A DNA stretch of 64,000 bases from Sediminibacter sp. Hel_I_10 (GTDB taxonomy: Bacteria > Bacteroidota > Bacteroidia > Flavobacteriales > Flavobacteriaceae): NCBI RefSeq assembly GCF_000688335.1, contig NZ_JHZX01000001.1:1674001-1738000 (forward strand), written 5' to 3'. The notes beneath the pieces were generated by a model. It did not search any database. It saw only the letters and a list, made by a program, of their open reading frames with translations, and was not told where the DNA came from. Both the position numbers and the translations under genes were made by a program. This document shows, piece after piece, positions 7,453 to 16,252 of this stretch (positions within the stretch are counted from its first letter, which is position 1; every line of letters starts with the position of its first letter).

Positions 7453-10400
7453 ATTGACCAACCCAAAATTAGCATGACTACCAAAACCAAACCTACATAC
7501 CACCAATAATTTGTTGAAGCAACAATGGCAGAAGTATCACCCGTGAGCACAAACCCCGCCCAATAGTAAGGGTGTTTCAGGTTATGATCGTCAGTAGTTT
7601 TCAAATAGTCTAATTTGGCATTTTTTAAGGCAATATGCTTTTCCTGTCCCAATTTTAAATACTCGTAAAACCGCTTCATTATAATTGAAGTCTCCTTATC
7701 TGGCACCCGCCATAAACTTGTTACCGTAGCCTTACTACCAGCATATTGAAATGCTCTTGACAAACTCAAAACGCCCTCTACTGGGTCAATTTCCCCATAG
7801 GCCGTATTACACGCACTCAATGTTGTTAGCTCTGCCGATAAATTGAGATTGTACACCTCGTTTAAACTCAGATAGTCCTCCTCTGTCTCACCAGTAAACA
7901 GAAGCATGGCATCCTTATTATTTTGTGAATCACCTTCTACAGCATGCATGGCAAGATGTAATACCGAAAATTCATTGGCATGTTCTGTAAAATGTTGTTT
8001 TGTTGCCTTTCTATCTGCAAAAAGAGTTCCTTTAAATAATTTAGAAATATATACCGCTTCTTCAAAGGCATCGGGCAATTGATAATTTCCCGAACGTTCT
8101 AGATCAGCAACTATTCTGCTTTTGGACACCTTTTCATCATTATTGTAATTTGGAGCGTAAGCAGCAAAGGTCGCCGAATTACTAACATCATTATTGTGTC
8201 CGTCCAAAATTAAAGATGTATTATAGCTAATTACCTTATTAGATTTCGAAAACTCATCAAAAAATGTTTCAAATGGTAAATAGTTTAATTCCTCATGCGG
8301 AATGATTCTCAAATTCCTATATGGTTCAATACCTGAAACTAATGGGGTCAAAAAGCTATTTAAAGACATCACGATTTTTGATATATCTTGATTGGCCTTA
8401 ATTTGGCTGATATAAATATCTGTTAAGTTTTTTACATTTTCTCGAGGGCCCAACACAACAAATTTTAATTCCCTATTTGATATAAGATAAGCATAACAGT
8501 GCTTTTCGGTAAGGTAAAATCGTACGCTAATCGTATCATCATCCAAATTCGCACGATAAGATGATAAATCAAAGTTTGGAGAAGTATAAAAGACGTAATC
8601 GGGATAATCCTCTTTAATTTTCTCACTGAGACTGTCTTTTTTATTTAAAAGCTTGATATAAGTGTTTTGCTCTTTTAGTTTAGGGTTCAACTCCTCTTGG
8701 AGATATTGATTTGTAAGATTTAAAATCTTTCTGGATATCAGGTTCCGTTGATTAGTAAGTGAATTTAGCGCATCATTTTCATTCAATATGATATTACTAT
8801 TGGCATTTTTCTGTAACATTTCTAAAGAATGATTACTTTCCAAAAATTTAATGATCAGATGGTCATTTTCCGTACCTGCTGTTCTGGTAGACAAAATACC
8901 TGCATTTATTTTCTGTAATTGACTAACCTCCTTTGGATTAAACCACTGGTTCTGCTTAAATGCATTTAACAAGGAAGCCGAGAGTAAGTAAAATTGATTG
9001 GCCTTTTTAAGTGAATAACTTGGATGGGATTGAGAATGCTCCTGTAATAACGTGGCTATTTTTAACATTCGTGCAATTGTTTTTTCATTAGCTAAAACAT
9101 CCTGAGGCACCTTTTTTTCTGATAGAAATTTTTGAATATTCTTTATGTTAGAAGCTTCCAAATGATTGTTGAGTAATGAATCTACACGGTTATATTTTTC
9201 TTCTGAAAGAAACTGTTCCAAATAAAAAATTTGAGCGTCCCTTATATCATCCATGGCTTTGAGATCATTGGCCAATACTCGATATTTATTTAAATAATAT
9301 CTTGCACTGTCTCTTTTTGATGCGCTGTTAAAATAAGATATCATACCGCGATACGCATTTAAAGGATTAATACGGTTGTCATATTCAAAACCGTCAATCA
9401 ACCTCATACTTTTATGATAAGCCTCTGAAATTTCAGGATTGACTTCATTTGTTTTGGCTTTTAGCATAGCGAGTCGCTCAAACGCCAATCGACGGTTATG
9501 AACCGCTAAAAAATGCTCATGTGTATTGGGGGGAAATCGTTGTAAGGCCTTGATATAGTAAACTGAAGAATTTTTAAATTCAGAATTAAAATTTTCTACA
9601 TCATTAACTTCCGAATAAAAATAGAGTTTACGATCTGTAAGCAACATATGATCAATGATGTCTTGAGGCTCCATGTATTTTTCGTAAAGCTCTAAGAAAA
9701 TTTTAGCCTTACCAAAATCGCCCATGGTCATATAAATAGTGGACATCATTCCCAATAAATCTGATTTATACACATTATACCAAGGAATGTCATCATGCGT
9801 TTCCTCCACAAGTTTTTCAGAAATTGCTAATATTTTTTTCTGAAGATTTCCGTCTCCCAAAAGACTTGCACAATCTAAATACCCAACATAAGTACTTATT
9901 TCACCTGTTTTCAAAAAACCCAGTTCATCAGGGTCAGTCGTTAAGTCAACTTGCGCGCTCATGAGTTCAAGAAAAGGAATAAAGCTCTTTTCTATTGCCA
10001 AATCACACTGTCCAGAATAATTTAACGCACTTCCTAAATAAGAATAGGCCTCTAAAAGCTGTATTTTGTTATGTCCTTTATCTTGTTCACATATTGCTAT
10101 AAATTCCTCGATGGATGCTATTGTTTTTTCATGGTTATTGCGATCCATGTAAAAATCCCAAGCCAATCGGTAAAGCTCATAAGCATAATCAGATGTCTTG
10201 TGAGCGACCTTTTGGTAACTTTGAAAAACACTATCTAGTAAAATCTCTTGTGAATTGGAACTCAAACCTAAGTCTTGCCAATTTTTGAACTTTTTAAACA
10301 GCGCACTAGTTTTAACGATATTTAAGCTATCTTGACTAGTATCCAATTCTGATTTCGGTTGAATTACCTCAACGGGCGTAGGCTCAACGTTTTGTTCAAG

Positions 10401-10481
10401 GTCTTTCTTTTTACAATTGTATAATACGCTAAGTAATGCAAAACATATAATGGCAAAACGTATCTGATGTATAATTTTCAT
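7428..10481 (-). CDS. TPR-CHAT protease-like lipoprotein with C-terminal membrane helix
   Basis: A 1017-aa protein. The N-terminus is a signal peptide with a lipobox-like SVLYNC followed by KKKD (no acidic surface signal). Residues about 60-560 are helical TPR-like repeats; a helical linker follows. The CHAT (caspase-like) domain spans about 690-960, with histidine 846 in LHLAMHA and cysteine 891 in LSACNTAYG, the expected dyad and spacing. Then comes ATVTSLWRVPD and a final membrane helix near 990-1007 with a basic tail. Bacterial TPR-CHAT proteins include cysteine proteases activated by partner proteins; substrate and trigger here are unknown. It converges on the sigma-factor and lipoprotein run. 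Both ends look membrane-attached, so the domain would sit in the periplasm. Confidence 0.85.
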   Translation of the reverse strand: MKIIHQIRFAIICFALLSVLYNCKKKDLEQNVEPTPVEVIQPKSELDTSQDSLNIVKTSALFKKFKNWQDLGLSSNSQEILLDSVFQSYQKVAHKTSDYAYELYRLAWDFYMDRNNHEKTIASIEEFIAICEQDKGHNKIQLLEAYSYLGSALNYSGQCDLAIEKSFIPFLELMSAQVDLTTDPDELGFLKTGEISTYVGYLDCASLLGDGNLQKKILAISEKLVEETHDDIPWYNVYKSDLLGMMSTIYMTMGDFGKAKIFLELYEKYMEPQDIIDHMLLTDRKLYFYSEVNDVENFNSEFKNSSVYYIKALQRFPPNTHEHFLAVHNRRLAFERLAMLKAKTNEVNPEISEAYHKSMRLIDGFEYDNRINPLNAYRGMISYFNSASKRDSARYYLNKYRVLANDLKAMDDIRDAQIFYLEQFLSEEKYNRVDSLLNNHLEASNIKNIQKFLSEKKVPQDVLANEKTIARMLKIATLLQEHSQSHPSYSLKKANQFYLLSASLLNAFKQNQWFNPKEVSQLQKINAGILSTRTAGTENDHLIIKFLESNHSLEMLQKNANSNIILNENDALNSLTNQRNLISRKILNLTNQYLQEELNPKLKEQNTYIKLLNKKDSLSEKIKEDYPDYVFYTSPNFDLSSYRANLDDDTISVRFYLTEKHCYAYLISNRELKFVVLGPRENVKNLTDIYISQIKANQDISKIVMSLNSFLTPLVSGIEPYRNLRIIPHEELNYLPFETFFDEFSKSNKVISYNTSLILDGHNNDVSNSATFAAYAPNYNNDEKVSKSRIVADLERSGNYQLPDAFEEAVYISKLFKGTLFADRKATKQHFTEHANEFSVLHLAMHAVEGDSQNNKDAMLLFTGETEEDYLSLNEVYNLNLSAELTTLSACNTAYGEIDPVEGVLSLSRAFQYAGSKATVTSLWRVPDKETSIIMKRFYEYLKLGQEKHIALKNAKLDYLKTTDDHNLKHPYYWAGFVLTGDTSAIVASTNYWWYVGLVLVVMLILGWSIKKRLKVN

Positions 10482-10595
10482 GAAATTGACTTAACTATTA
10501 CTGAATCAGTAATTTCAACACTAAAGTAAGTTTTTTTTAGATTTTAAATGGTTTGGTAATGACCAAATTTCAATAGCTCTTCCAGATTTAAATTC

Positions 10596-10603
10596 TAACT
10601 TTG
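10596..10603 (+). promoter_or_regulatory. -7 promoter element (TAACTTTG) that decides the start of the flavoprotein gene
   Basis: A perfect TAnnTTTG match. It overlaps a possible TTG start at 10601, which would therefore not be transcribed as coding; the ATG at 10622 lies about 12 nt after the expected transcription start. Confidence 0.65.
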
Positions 10604-10621
10604 TACTATAAAGATTATCCC

Positions 10622-11224
10622 ATGTTCGACACGCTCATTATTGGAGGAGGCGCTGCAGGAATGTCTTGTGCTCTGGTGCTTGGCTCAGCAAAACCTAAAG
10701 CCTTCGCTACAAACAAATATATTGGTATCATTATGCATCAGCGCGCTTCTCATCTGCAAAGCGCACTTTTTAATAATGTGCTAGGTCTTGCTGCCGGCAC
10801 TCTAGGGTCTGAGATCTTAGAGAACGGTAAAACACAACTCAAAACCTTATATCCTCACGTAAATCAGATTGAAAAGGAAAAAGTAAAGTCTGTTTTTAAA
10901 ACTCCTAAAGGGTTTACCATAATCACCAATAAAAATACTTACCAATCTAAAATAGTGGTTATTGCCGTGGGTTACACCAACCTTGTCAATATTGACGGAC
11001 TCCAATCTTATTTAGAACCACACCCAAGAACAGCCATTGAAAAGGAACGTATCTGGCTAAAAAACGAAGATCATTTGGTAGATGACGGACTCTATGTTGC
11101 AGGAACTATGGCGGGTTGGCGCAGTCAATTTGCTATTGCCGCCGGGAGTGGTGCCCAAGTAGCCACCGATATTTTAACGCTTTGGAACAATGGCAAGCAT
11201 GCCAAAATTCACGATAAAGTCTAG
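10622..11224 (+). CDS. Small NAD(P)/FAD-dependent oxidoreductase (thioredoxin-reductase-like)
   Basis: A 200-aa flavoprotein. The N-terminal dinucleotide-binding motif GGGAAG follows the first strand (FDTLIIGGGAAGMS). Near the C-terminus AGTMAGWRSQFAIAAGSG corresponds to the second FAD-contacting region of thioredoxin-reductase-like enzymes. It is much shorter than true TrxB (about 310 aa), lacks a CxxC pair and has no complete NADPH domain, so it is probably a minimal FAD-binding family member of unknown substrate. The start at 10622 fits the promoter at 10596-10603. The SDR gene follows 35 bp later, so both may act in one redox pathway. Confidence 0.8.
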   Translation: MFDTLIIGGGAAGMSCALVLGSAKPKAFATNKYIGIIMHQRASHLQSALFNNVLGLAAGTLGSEILENGKTQLKTLYPHVNQIEKEKVKSVFKTPKGFTIITNKNTYQSKIVVIAVGYTNLVNIDGLQSYLEPHPRTAIEKERIWLKNEDHLVDDGLYVAGTMAGWRSQFAIAAGSGAQVATDILTLWNNGKHAKIHDKV

Positions 11225-11259
11225 ATTAGTAATACCTCACCTGAAAAAAAATACCTATT

Positions 11260-12021
11260 ATGAAAACAAATAAAGTTGCTTTGGTTACTGGCGGAAGTCG
11301 TGGATTAGGCAAAAACATTGCCCTAAAGCTCTCTCAAAAGGGCATAGATGTCATCATTACTTACCACTCCAGCTCTTCTGCTGCAGATGATATTGTAAGT
11401 GAAATTGAATCCAACGGACAAAAAGCAACTGCTTTTCAATTAGATACCACCAATATAAATAGTTTTGATGCCTTTGTCGAGAAACTGTCTTCTTATCTTT
11501 CTGAAGTTTACGGCAATCCGCGCTTAGATATTTTGATCAACAATGCAGGGACCGGAATCTACAAACCCTTTTTAGAAACTACAGAAAACGATTTTGATGA
11601 AATGGTCAACATCCATTTTAAAGGGGTGTATTTTTTAACTCAAAAATTGGTTCCAGTGCTTAATGACGGCGGACGAATTATTAATATTTCTTCAGGCTTG
11701 GCAAGATTCTCCCTTCCTAATTCCTCTGCTTATGCTTCGGCTAAAAGTGCCGTAGAGACCTTTACCAAATACTTAGCTAAAGAGTTAGCGCATCGTAAAA
11801 TTGCAGCTAACGTGGTAGCTCCTGGAGCGGTAGCTACAGATTTTGGCGGTGGCGAAAATAAAACAAACGAGAAAAAAATTGATATTATTTCTAGCAATAC
11901 CGCTTTAGGCCGCGTAGGAGAGCCTGAGGATATTGGTGGGGTCGTTGCTTTTTTATGTACCGAAGACGCCTATTGGATCAACGGACAGCGTATTGAGGTT
12001 TCTGGAGGAATTATGCTTTAA
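11260..12021 (+). CDS. SDR family NAD(P)-dependent oxidoreductase
   Basis: A 253-aa classical short-chain dehydrogenase/reductase. Visible: the nucleotide-binding TGGSRGLG near residue 10, the NNAG motif near 95, the catalytic serine in NISSG, YASAK (Tyr and Lys of the active site) near 160, and a C-terminal GQRIEVSGG typical of the family. Length and layout fit FabG-like enzymes, but the exact substrate cannot be inferred. It lies 35 bp after the flavoprotein gene and converges on the S41 protease gene. Confidence 0.9.
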   Translation: MKTNKVALVTGGSRGLGKNIALKLSQKGIDVIITYHSSSSAADDIVSEIESNGQKATAFQLDTTNINSFDAFVEKLSSYLSEVYGNPRLDILINNAGTGIYKPFLETTENDFDEMVNIHFKGVYFLTQKLVPVLNDGGRIINISSGLARFSLPNSSAYASAKSAVETFTKYLAKELAHRKIAANVVAPGAVATDFGGGENKTNEKKIDIISSNTALGRVGEPEDIGGVVAFLCTEDAYWINGQRIEVSGGIML

Positions 12022-12081
12022 ATTTCACGATGTCGTAATTACCTTTCGTTTTCCTTTTGAAAAGAATTGTTCGGTTTCGGT

Positions 12082-13719
12082 TTACTCCTCTACGTCTTCC
12101 TCTTCGAAAATGTGAAGGCCAAAATCCTTTGCGCCACGGCTTAATAAAATGACTTCCTCTATCATCTCGTCGTCTTCATTAAGAATCTTTTCAGCTACGG
12201 TAGAGCCGTAGAGTTGAGCACCTAACTCAGATTTGATCATGCGCCGTATTTGGTCATGATAAGCCACAAAGGTCAAATTGGTTTGCTCTTTAAGATTAAG
12301 ATAATCTTGAAATTTTAAAATGACATCATCGGTGATATAGAAATTTTGGATGTACTCTTTAGCATCCAATCCATCATAAACCTGACGGTCACGATCCAAT
12401 TCCTCAAATACAAAGTTGCTCATATACCCCCGACGTTTAATGTAATTCAACGTTTCATTTTGTGCCGATGTATTGAGTGGAATAAAAATATCAGGAATGA
12501 TACCTCCTCCTCCATAGACCACTTTGCCTTTTGGTGTTGTAAATTTTAGAGAATCTGCAATTTTCATGCTTTCGGGATGGTCTAATTCTCCGCTACTTAA
12601 TCGTTTATAATAATCACTATAATACTCTTTGTTATTTCCCAAATCATAAGGTCGCTGTATCGAACGACCTGTAGGTGTATAATATCTTGAGACAGTAAGA
12701 CGGATGGCGCTTCCATCACCAAGGGACATTTCGCGTTGCACCAAACCCTTTCCATAACTTCTTCGGCCAATAATGGTTCCCTTATCGTTATCCTGAAGAG
12801 CTCCAGCTACAATTTCACTTGCAGAAGCTGAACTTTCATTAATTAAAATGTACACCTCACCTTCTTCAAAATCGCCTTTTCCAGTTGCAAAGCTCTTTTC
12901 AATTTTACCCTTATTGTTTTTTGTAAATAAGATGAGCTTATCATCTTCTAAAAATTCATCCACAATCTGTTCTGCAATGCCCAAAAACCCTCCAGGATTA
13001 TCGCGCAAATCCAAGGCTAATTTGGTGGCGCCCTGCTCTTGTAATTTATCTAATGCCTTTTTGAATTCTTTGTAAGTAGACTCCGCAAAGCGGTTGACTT
13101 TAATGTAACCCAAATTGTTAGTGAGCATATATGCAGCGTCAACACTCTTAATGGGTATAATACCTCGTTTCACCTTAAACTCTAGAAGTTTATCGACACC
13201 TTTTCTTTTAATTTTGAGTGTTACTTTGGAGCCCTCTTCCCCTTTTAACTTATCAATGATTTCATCATTGGTCCAATGGCCTCCAAAAATAGAATCTCCG
13301 TTTGCCATAATGATACGGTCTCCCCCCTTGATCCCTGCTTTATCACTAGGTCCACCAGATACGGGTCTAATTACAGTAACCGTATCTTTATAGGTATAGA
13401 AATTAATACCAATACCTACAAAATCACCTTTCATATTATTGGTAACTCGTTCTAAATCACTTTTGGGAATATACGTAGAGTGCGGGTCAAGGTTCTCTAA
13501 AATACCATTAACGGTAACATCAACAATACTATCCGTATTAACATCATCAACATACTCGTAGTCAATATAATCAATGAGACGGTTAAGTTTATCTTTTTTA
13601 CTGTTGGTTGTAAATAAACGGTCTGAGATGTCTGTGAAATTCAATTTTCCGCCAATAAAAATACCCACCGCCATTGCGAGACCTAATAATAACGGTATGT
13701 ATTTTTTGTGAAGTTTCAT
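12082..13719 (-). CDS. S41 family C-terminal processing peptidase
   Basis: A 545-aa periplasmic serine protease. An N-terminal hydrophobic segment (residues 8-24) serves as signal or anchor. A PDZ domain follows at about 90-180 (VIRPVSGGPSDKAGIKGGDRI). The catalytic core at about 200-380 shows LDLRDNPGG, the serine motif ESSASASE near 299 and the lysine in SYGKGLVQ near 324, as in Tsp/CtpA enzymes. Such enzymes process or degrade envelope proteins. The ATG is directly adjacent to the stop of the dCMP deaminase gene (13720), so the two are translated from one message driven by the promoter near 14230. The C-terminal region after 450 is helical and acidic. Confidence 0.92.
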   Translation of the reverse strand: MKLHKKYIPLLLGLAMAVGIFIGGKLNFTDISDRLFTTNSKKDKLNRLIDYIDYEYVDDVNTDSIVDVTVNGILENLDPHSTYIPKSDLERVTNNMKGDFVGIGINFYTYKDTVTVIRPVSGGPSDKAGIKGGDRIIMANGDSIFGGHWTNDEIIDKLKGEEGSKVTLKIKRKGVDKLLEFKVKRGIIPIKSVDAAYMLTNNLGYIKVNRFAESTYKEFKKALDKLQEQGATKLALDLRDNPGGFLGIAEQIVDEFLEDDKLILFTKNNKGKIEKSFATGKGDFEEGEVYILINESSASASEIVAGALQDNDKGTIIGRRSYGKGLVQREMSLGDGSAIRLTVSRYYTPTGRSIQRPYDLGNNKEYYSDYYKRLSSGELDHPESMKIADSLKFTTPKGKVVYGGGGIIPDIFIPLNTSAQNETLNYIKRRGYMSNFVFEELDRDRQVYDGLDAKEYIQNFYITDDVILKFQDYLNLKEQTNLTFVAYHDQIRRMIKSELGAQLYGSTVAEKILNEDDEMIEEVILLSRGAKDFGLHIFEEEDVEE

Positions 13720-14151
13720 TTATGCGTTTACATCTTCAATGAGCTCTAATGCTATCCCTGCTTTTTCTAAAAATTGCAATCCAGAATTATCCTTATAATC
13801 CTGACTGTAGACCACTCTAATAATTCCTGCTTGGTGAATGAGCTTACTACACTCTTTACAAGGTGAAAGTGTAATATACAGTGTAGCACCTTTACAAGTT
13901 TGGGTAGAAGACGCTACTTTTAATATGGCGTTAGCCTCTGCGTGCAAGACATACCACTTGGTATAACCTTCGTCATCTTCGCAGTAATTCTCAAAGCCTG
14001 TTGGTGTACCATTATATCCATCTGAAATAATCATTCGGTCTTTTACAATAAGGGCTCCCACTTGTTTGCGCTTACAGTGTGATAATTTGCCCCACTCTTG
14101 CGCAATGCGCAAATAGGCCTTATCATATCTTAGTTGCTTTTTTTTTGGCAT
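13720..14151 (-). CDS. dCMP deaminase family protein
   Basis: A 143-aa cytidine/deoxycytidylate deaminase family enzyme. The zinc site is HAEANAI near residue 70 (His and catalytic Glu) and PCKEC near 97 (two Cys). CKRKQVGALIV and SDGYNGTPTGFENYC are typical of ComEB-like dCMP deaminases, which convert dCMP to dUMP for thymidylate synthesis. It is the first gene of a two-gene operon with the S41 protease, an order I recall as common in Flavobacteriaceae. The leader is about 70 nt. Confidence 0.92.
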   Translation of the reverse strand: MPKKKQLRYDKAYLRIAQEWGKLSHCKRKQVGALIVKDRMIISDGYNGTPTGFENYCEDDEGYTKWYVLHAEANAILKVASSTQTCKGATLYITLSPCKECSKLIHQAGIIRVVYSQDYKDNSGLQFLEKAGIALELIEDVNA

Positions 14152-14229
14152 TGATCTCGTTTGATGGTCGGTATTTTTTCCGAAGAAAACACATTAATAA
14201 CGATGTGACTTAGCACTTTCGCTAGCTTT

Positions 14230-14237
14230 CAAATGTA
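14230..14237 (-). promoter_or_regulatory. -7 promoter element (TACATTTG, minus strand) for dCMP deaminase/S41 operon
   Basis: The plus strand reads CAAATGTA, a perfect reverse complement of TAnnTTTG, 78 bp upstream of the ATG at 14151. Confidence 0.55.
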
Positions 14238-14321
14238 ATAATTCTAAAACCTGTACGGTAGACTTTAGGAATTTGATAACGTTAAAATTTTATCAAAACG
14301 TATGCAGAAGTCTTAATGTAA

Positions 14322-14912
14322 TCAAGAAAACACTTGACTGAGCAATAAAATGTGCAGAACAAAGCCCAAAACAATTGCAGAAATCACAATAACCCAATCC
14401 CGTTTAGAAAATCGAAATATGGTTTGACATAGAAAGCTGATGAACAAGATGATGAATACAATAACGATTTGACCTACCTCAATACCTAAACCCATTTCCA
14501 GTAGAGCCACAAATTTGTTTTCAGTATTAGAAACCATACGCTCAAAAACACCTACAAAACCAAGGCCATGGATGAGTCCAAAAAAGAGTGCTGCAAAAAA
14601 CAGAAGTCCTACTTTATCACTTTGTGCTTTTTTTCCTGATGTAAAAATATTATAAACCGCTACAATCAAGATGGTAAGAGGAATGAGAAATGCGATCAAT
14701 CGAGAATTTACATTAATCACGTTATAAGTAGTCAACCCTAAAGACACGCAATGGCCTAAAGTAAACACGGTGATGAGCATGAATACGCGTTTCCAATCCT
14801 TGAACAAATATGGGACAGTAAGCGCTACCAAGAACAGAATATGGTGGTAGGCATTTAGATTTAGGACGTGATAAACACCATCTTTAAAGTTTGACAAAAA
14901 TGCGTCAATCAT
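14322..14912 (-). CDS. HupE/UreJ family membrane protein
   Basis: A 196-aa protein with six predicted transmembrane segments and the family pattern: AYHHILFL near residue 22, VFTLGHCVSLGL near 50, and FGLIHGLGFVGVFE near 110. The conserved histidines of HupE/UreJ proteins, thought to bind or transport nickel or another metal, are present. No hydrogenase or urease gene is in the window, so the transported ion is unknown. It has its own promoter at 14935-14942 and is probably monocistronic. Confidence 0.85.
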   Translation of the reverse strand: MIDAFLSNFKDGVYHVLNLNAYHHILFLVALTVPYLFKDWKRVFMLITVFTLGHCVSLGLTTYNVINVNSRLIAFLIPLTILIVAVYNIFTSGKKAQSDKVGLLFFAALFFGLIHGLGFVGVFERMVSNTENKFVALLEMGLGIEVGQIVIVFIILFISFLCQTIFRFSKRDWVIVISAIVLGFVLHILLLSQVFS

Positions 14913-14934
14913 AGTAACATGGTTTGGGTTGAAC

Positions 14935-14942
14935 CAAAGTTA
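14935..14942 (-). promoter_or_regulatory. -7 promoter element (TAACTTTG, minus strand) for the HupE-like gene
   Basis: The plus strand reads CAAAGTTA; perfect TAnnTTTG on the minus strand, 22 bp before the ATG at 14912. Confidence 0.6.
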
Positions 14943-14980
14943 CGGCTTATAATTTAAGATGAAAACTATTTAACGTTACG

Positions 14981-16198
14981 CTATTGCCGTCTATTAGCCA
15001 AAAGTGGTGGTGGTTCGCCATTAAAAGGGTTCCATCTACTAATGGTTTTGGCCTCCATCCCAGCAGCATTAATAACCGCTCTATCTCCATAGCGCTCCCG
15101 CATTTTATCAATGGCCAGACTAAGATGAAGCAATTTTTCATCATCTTCAAATAAATGAATTTGATGCCCACCTTCTACCAAATGGCTAAATTTTACCCCA
15201 ACCAATCGTACCAAAAGGCGGCGGTTATACAGCTTATTGTAGAGGTCTAAAACTATAGGAATAATGTTATGATCCATAGAACTATATGGAATACGCTGCT
15301 GTTGCGTGTGGGTTTGAAAGTCTGAATAACGAATCTTAAAGGTCACACATGCAGTTAATTTATTGCCACGACGTAATTGATAGGCCAAATTTTCGGCCAT
15401 AGCAATAACGATGCCCTTTAATTTTAGAACATCTGTAGTATCCTTATTGAAGGTACGCTCTGTAGAAATTGATTTGCGTTCGTGGTACTGTATCACCGGA
15501 CTATTATCTATTCCATTGGCTTTTTGCCAGATGGAAAGTCCGTTTTTACCCAAGACCTTTTGCATGAGTTCCATGGGCATTTCTTGTACGGTTCTAATTT
15601 GCTTGACCCCTAAATCACAGAGCGCTTTATAGGTAACATTACCAACCATGGGTATTTTCTTAACTGAAAGTGGCGCTAAAAACGGTTTTTCGTTACCTGA
15701 AAGAATCCTAATTTCATTATTGGGTTTCGCTTCTCCCGTTGCAATTTTAGATACCGTTTTATTGAGTGATAGCCCAAATGAAATGGGAAGTCCAGTTTCC
15801 TTGATAATACGTTGACGCAATTCTGAAGCCAATTTATGACAGCCAAAAAACTTATCCATTCCAGAAAGATCAATGTAAAACTCATCGATTGACGTCTTTT
15901 CGTATAACGGCACACTTTCCTTAATGACTTCTGTAACGCTTTCTGAAAACTTGGTATATACTCCTGAGTTTCCTCTTAAAATCACTGCCTCAGGACACAA
16001 TTGTTTTGCTAAACGCATGGGCATAGCAGAATGTATCCCAAATTTTCGCGCTTCGTAACTACAAGAGGCAACCACACCACGATCACTAGTGCCACCAATA
16101 AGCACAGGCTTTCCATCTAGTCTACTATCAAGCAAACGTTCACAAGACACAAAAAAAGTATCTAAATCCATGTGTACTATTGAGCGGTTATGATTCAT
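14981..16198 (-). CDS. dinB: Y-family DNA polymerase (Pol IV)
   Basis: A 405-aa translesion polymerase. The metal-binding acidic residues are present: HMDLDTFF near residue 10 and SIDEFYIDLSG near 104. So is the DR-rich palm (GGTSDRGVVASCSYEARKFG), and helix-hairpin-helix parts follow (KKIPMVGNVTYKALCDLG). The little-finger region is at about 245-360. Unlike ImuB proteins, the catalytic carboxylates are intact, so the enzyme should be active. It is the second gene after the DnaE-type gene (54-bp gap) in an operon divergent from an S24 repressor, which implies damage induction. No obvious beta-clamp motif was identified at the C-terminus. Confidence 0.92.
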   Translation of the reverse strand: MNHNRSIVHMDLDTFFVSCERLLDSRLDGKPVLIGGTSDRGVVASCSYEARKFGIHSAMPMRLAKQLCPEAVILRGNSGVYTKFSESVTEVIKESVPLYEKTSIDEFYIDLSGMDKFFGCHKLASELRQRIIKETGLPISFGLSLNKTVSKIATGEAKPNNEIRILSGNEKPFLAPLSVKKIPMVGNVTYKALCDLGVKQIRTVQEMPMELMQKVLGKNGLSIWQKANGIDNSPVIQYHERKSISTERTFNKDTTDVLKLKGIVIAMAENLAYQLRRGNKLTACVTFKIRYSDFQTHTQQQRIPYSSMDHNIIPIVLDLYNKLYNRRLLVRLVGVKFSHLVEGGHQIHLFEDDEKLLHLSLAIDKMRERYGDRAVINAAGMEAKTISRWNPFNGEPPPLLANRRQ

Positions 16199-16252
16199 TG
16201 ATGTTAAAGTGATTTTTAAAATTATATAGCTGTTTCTAACTGTTTTAAATCT

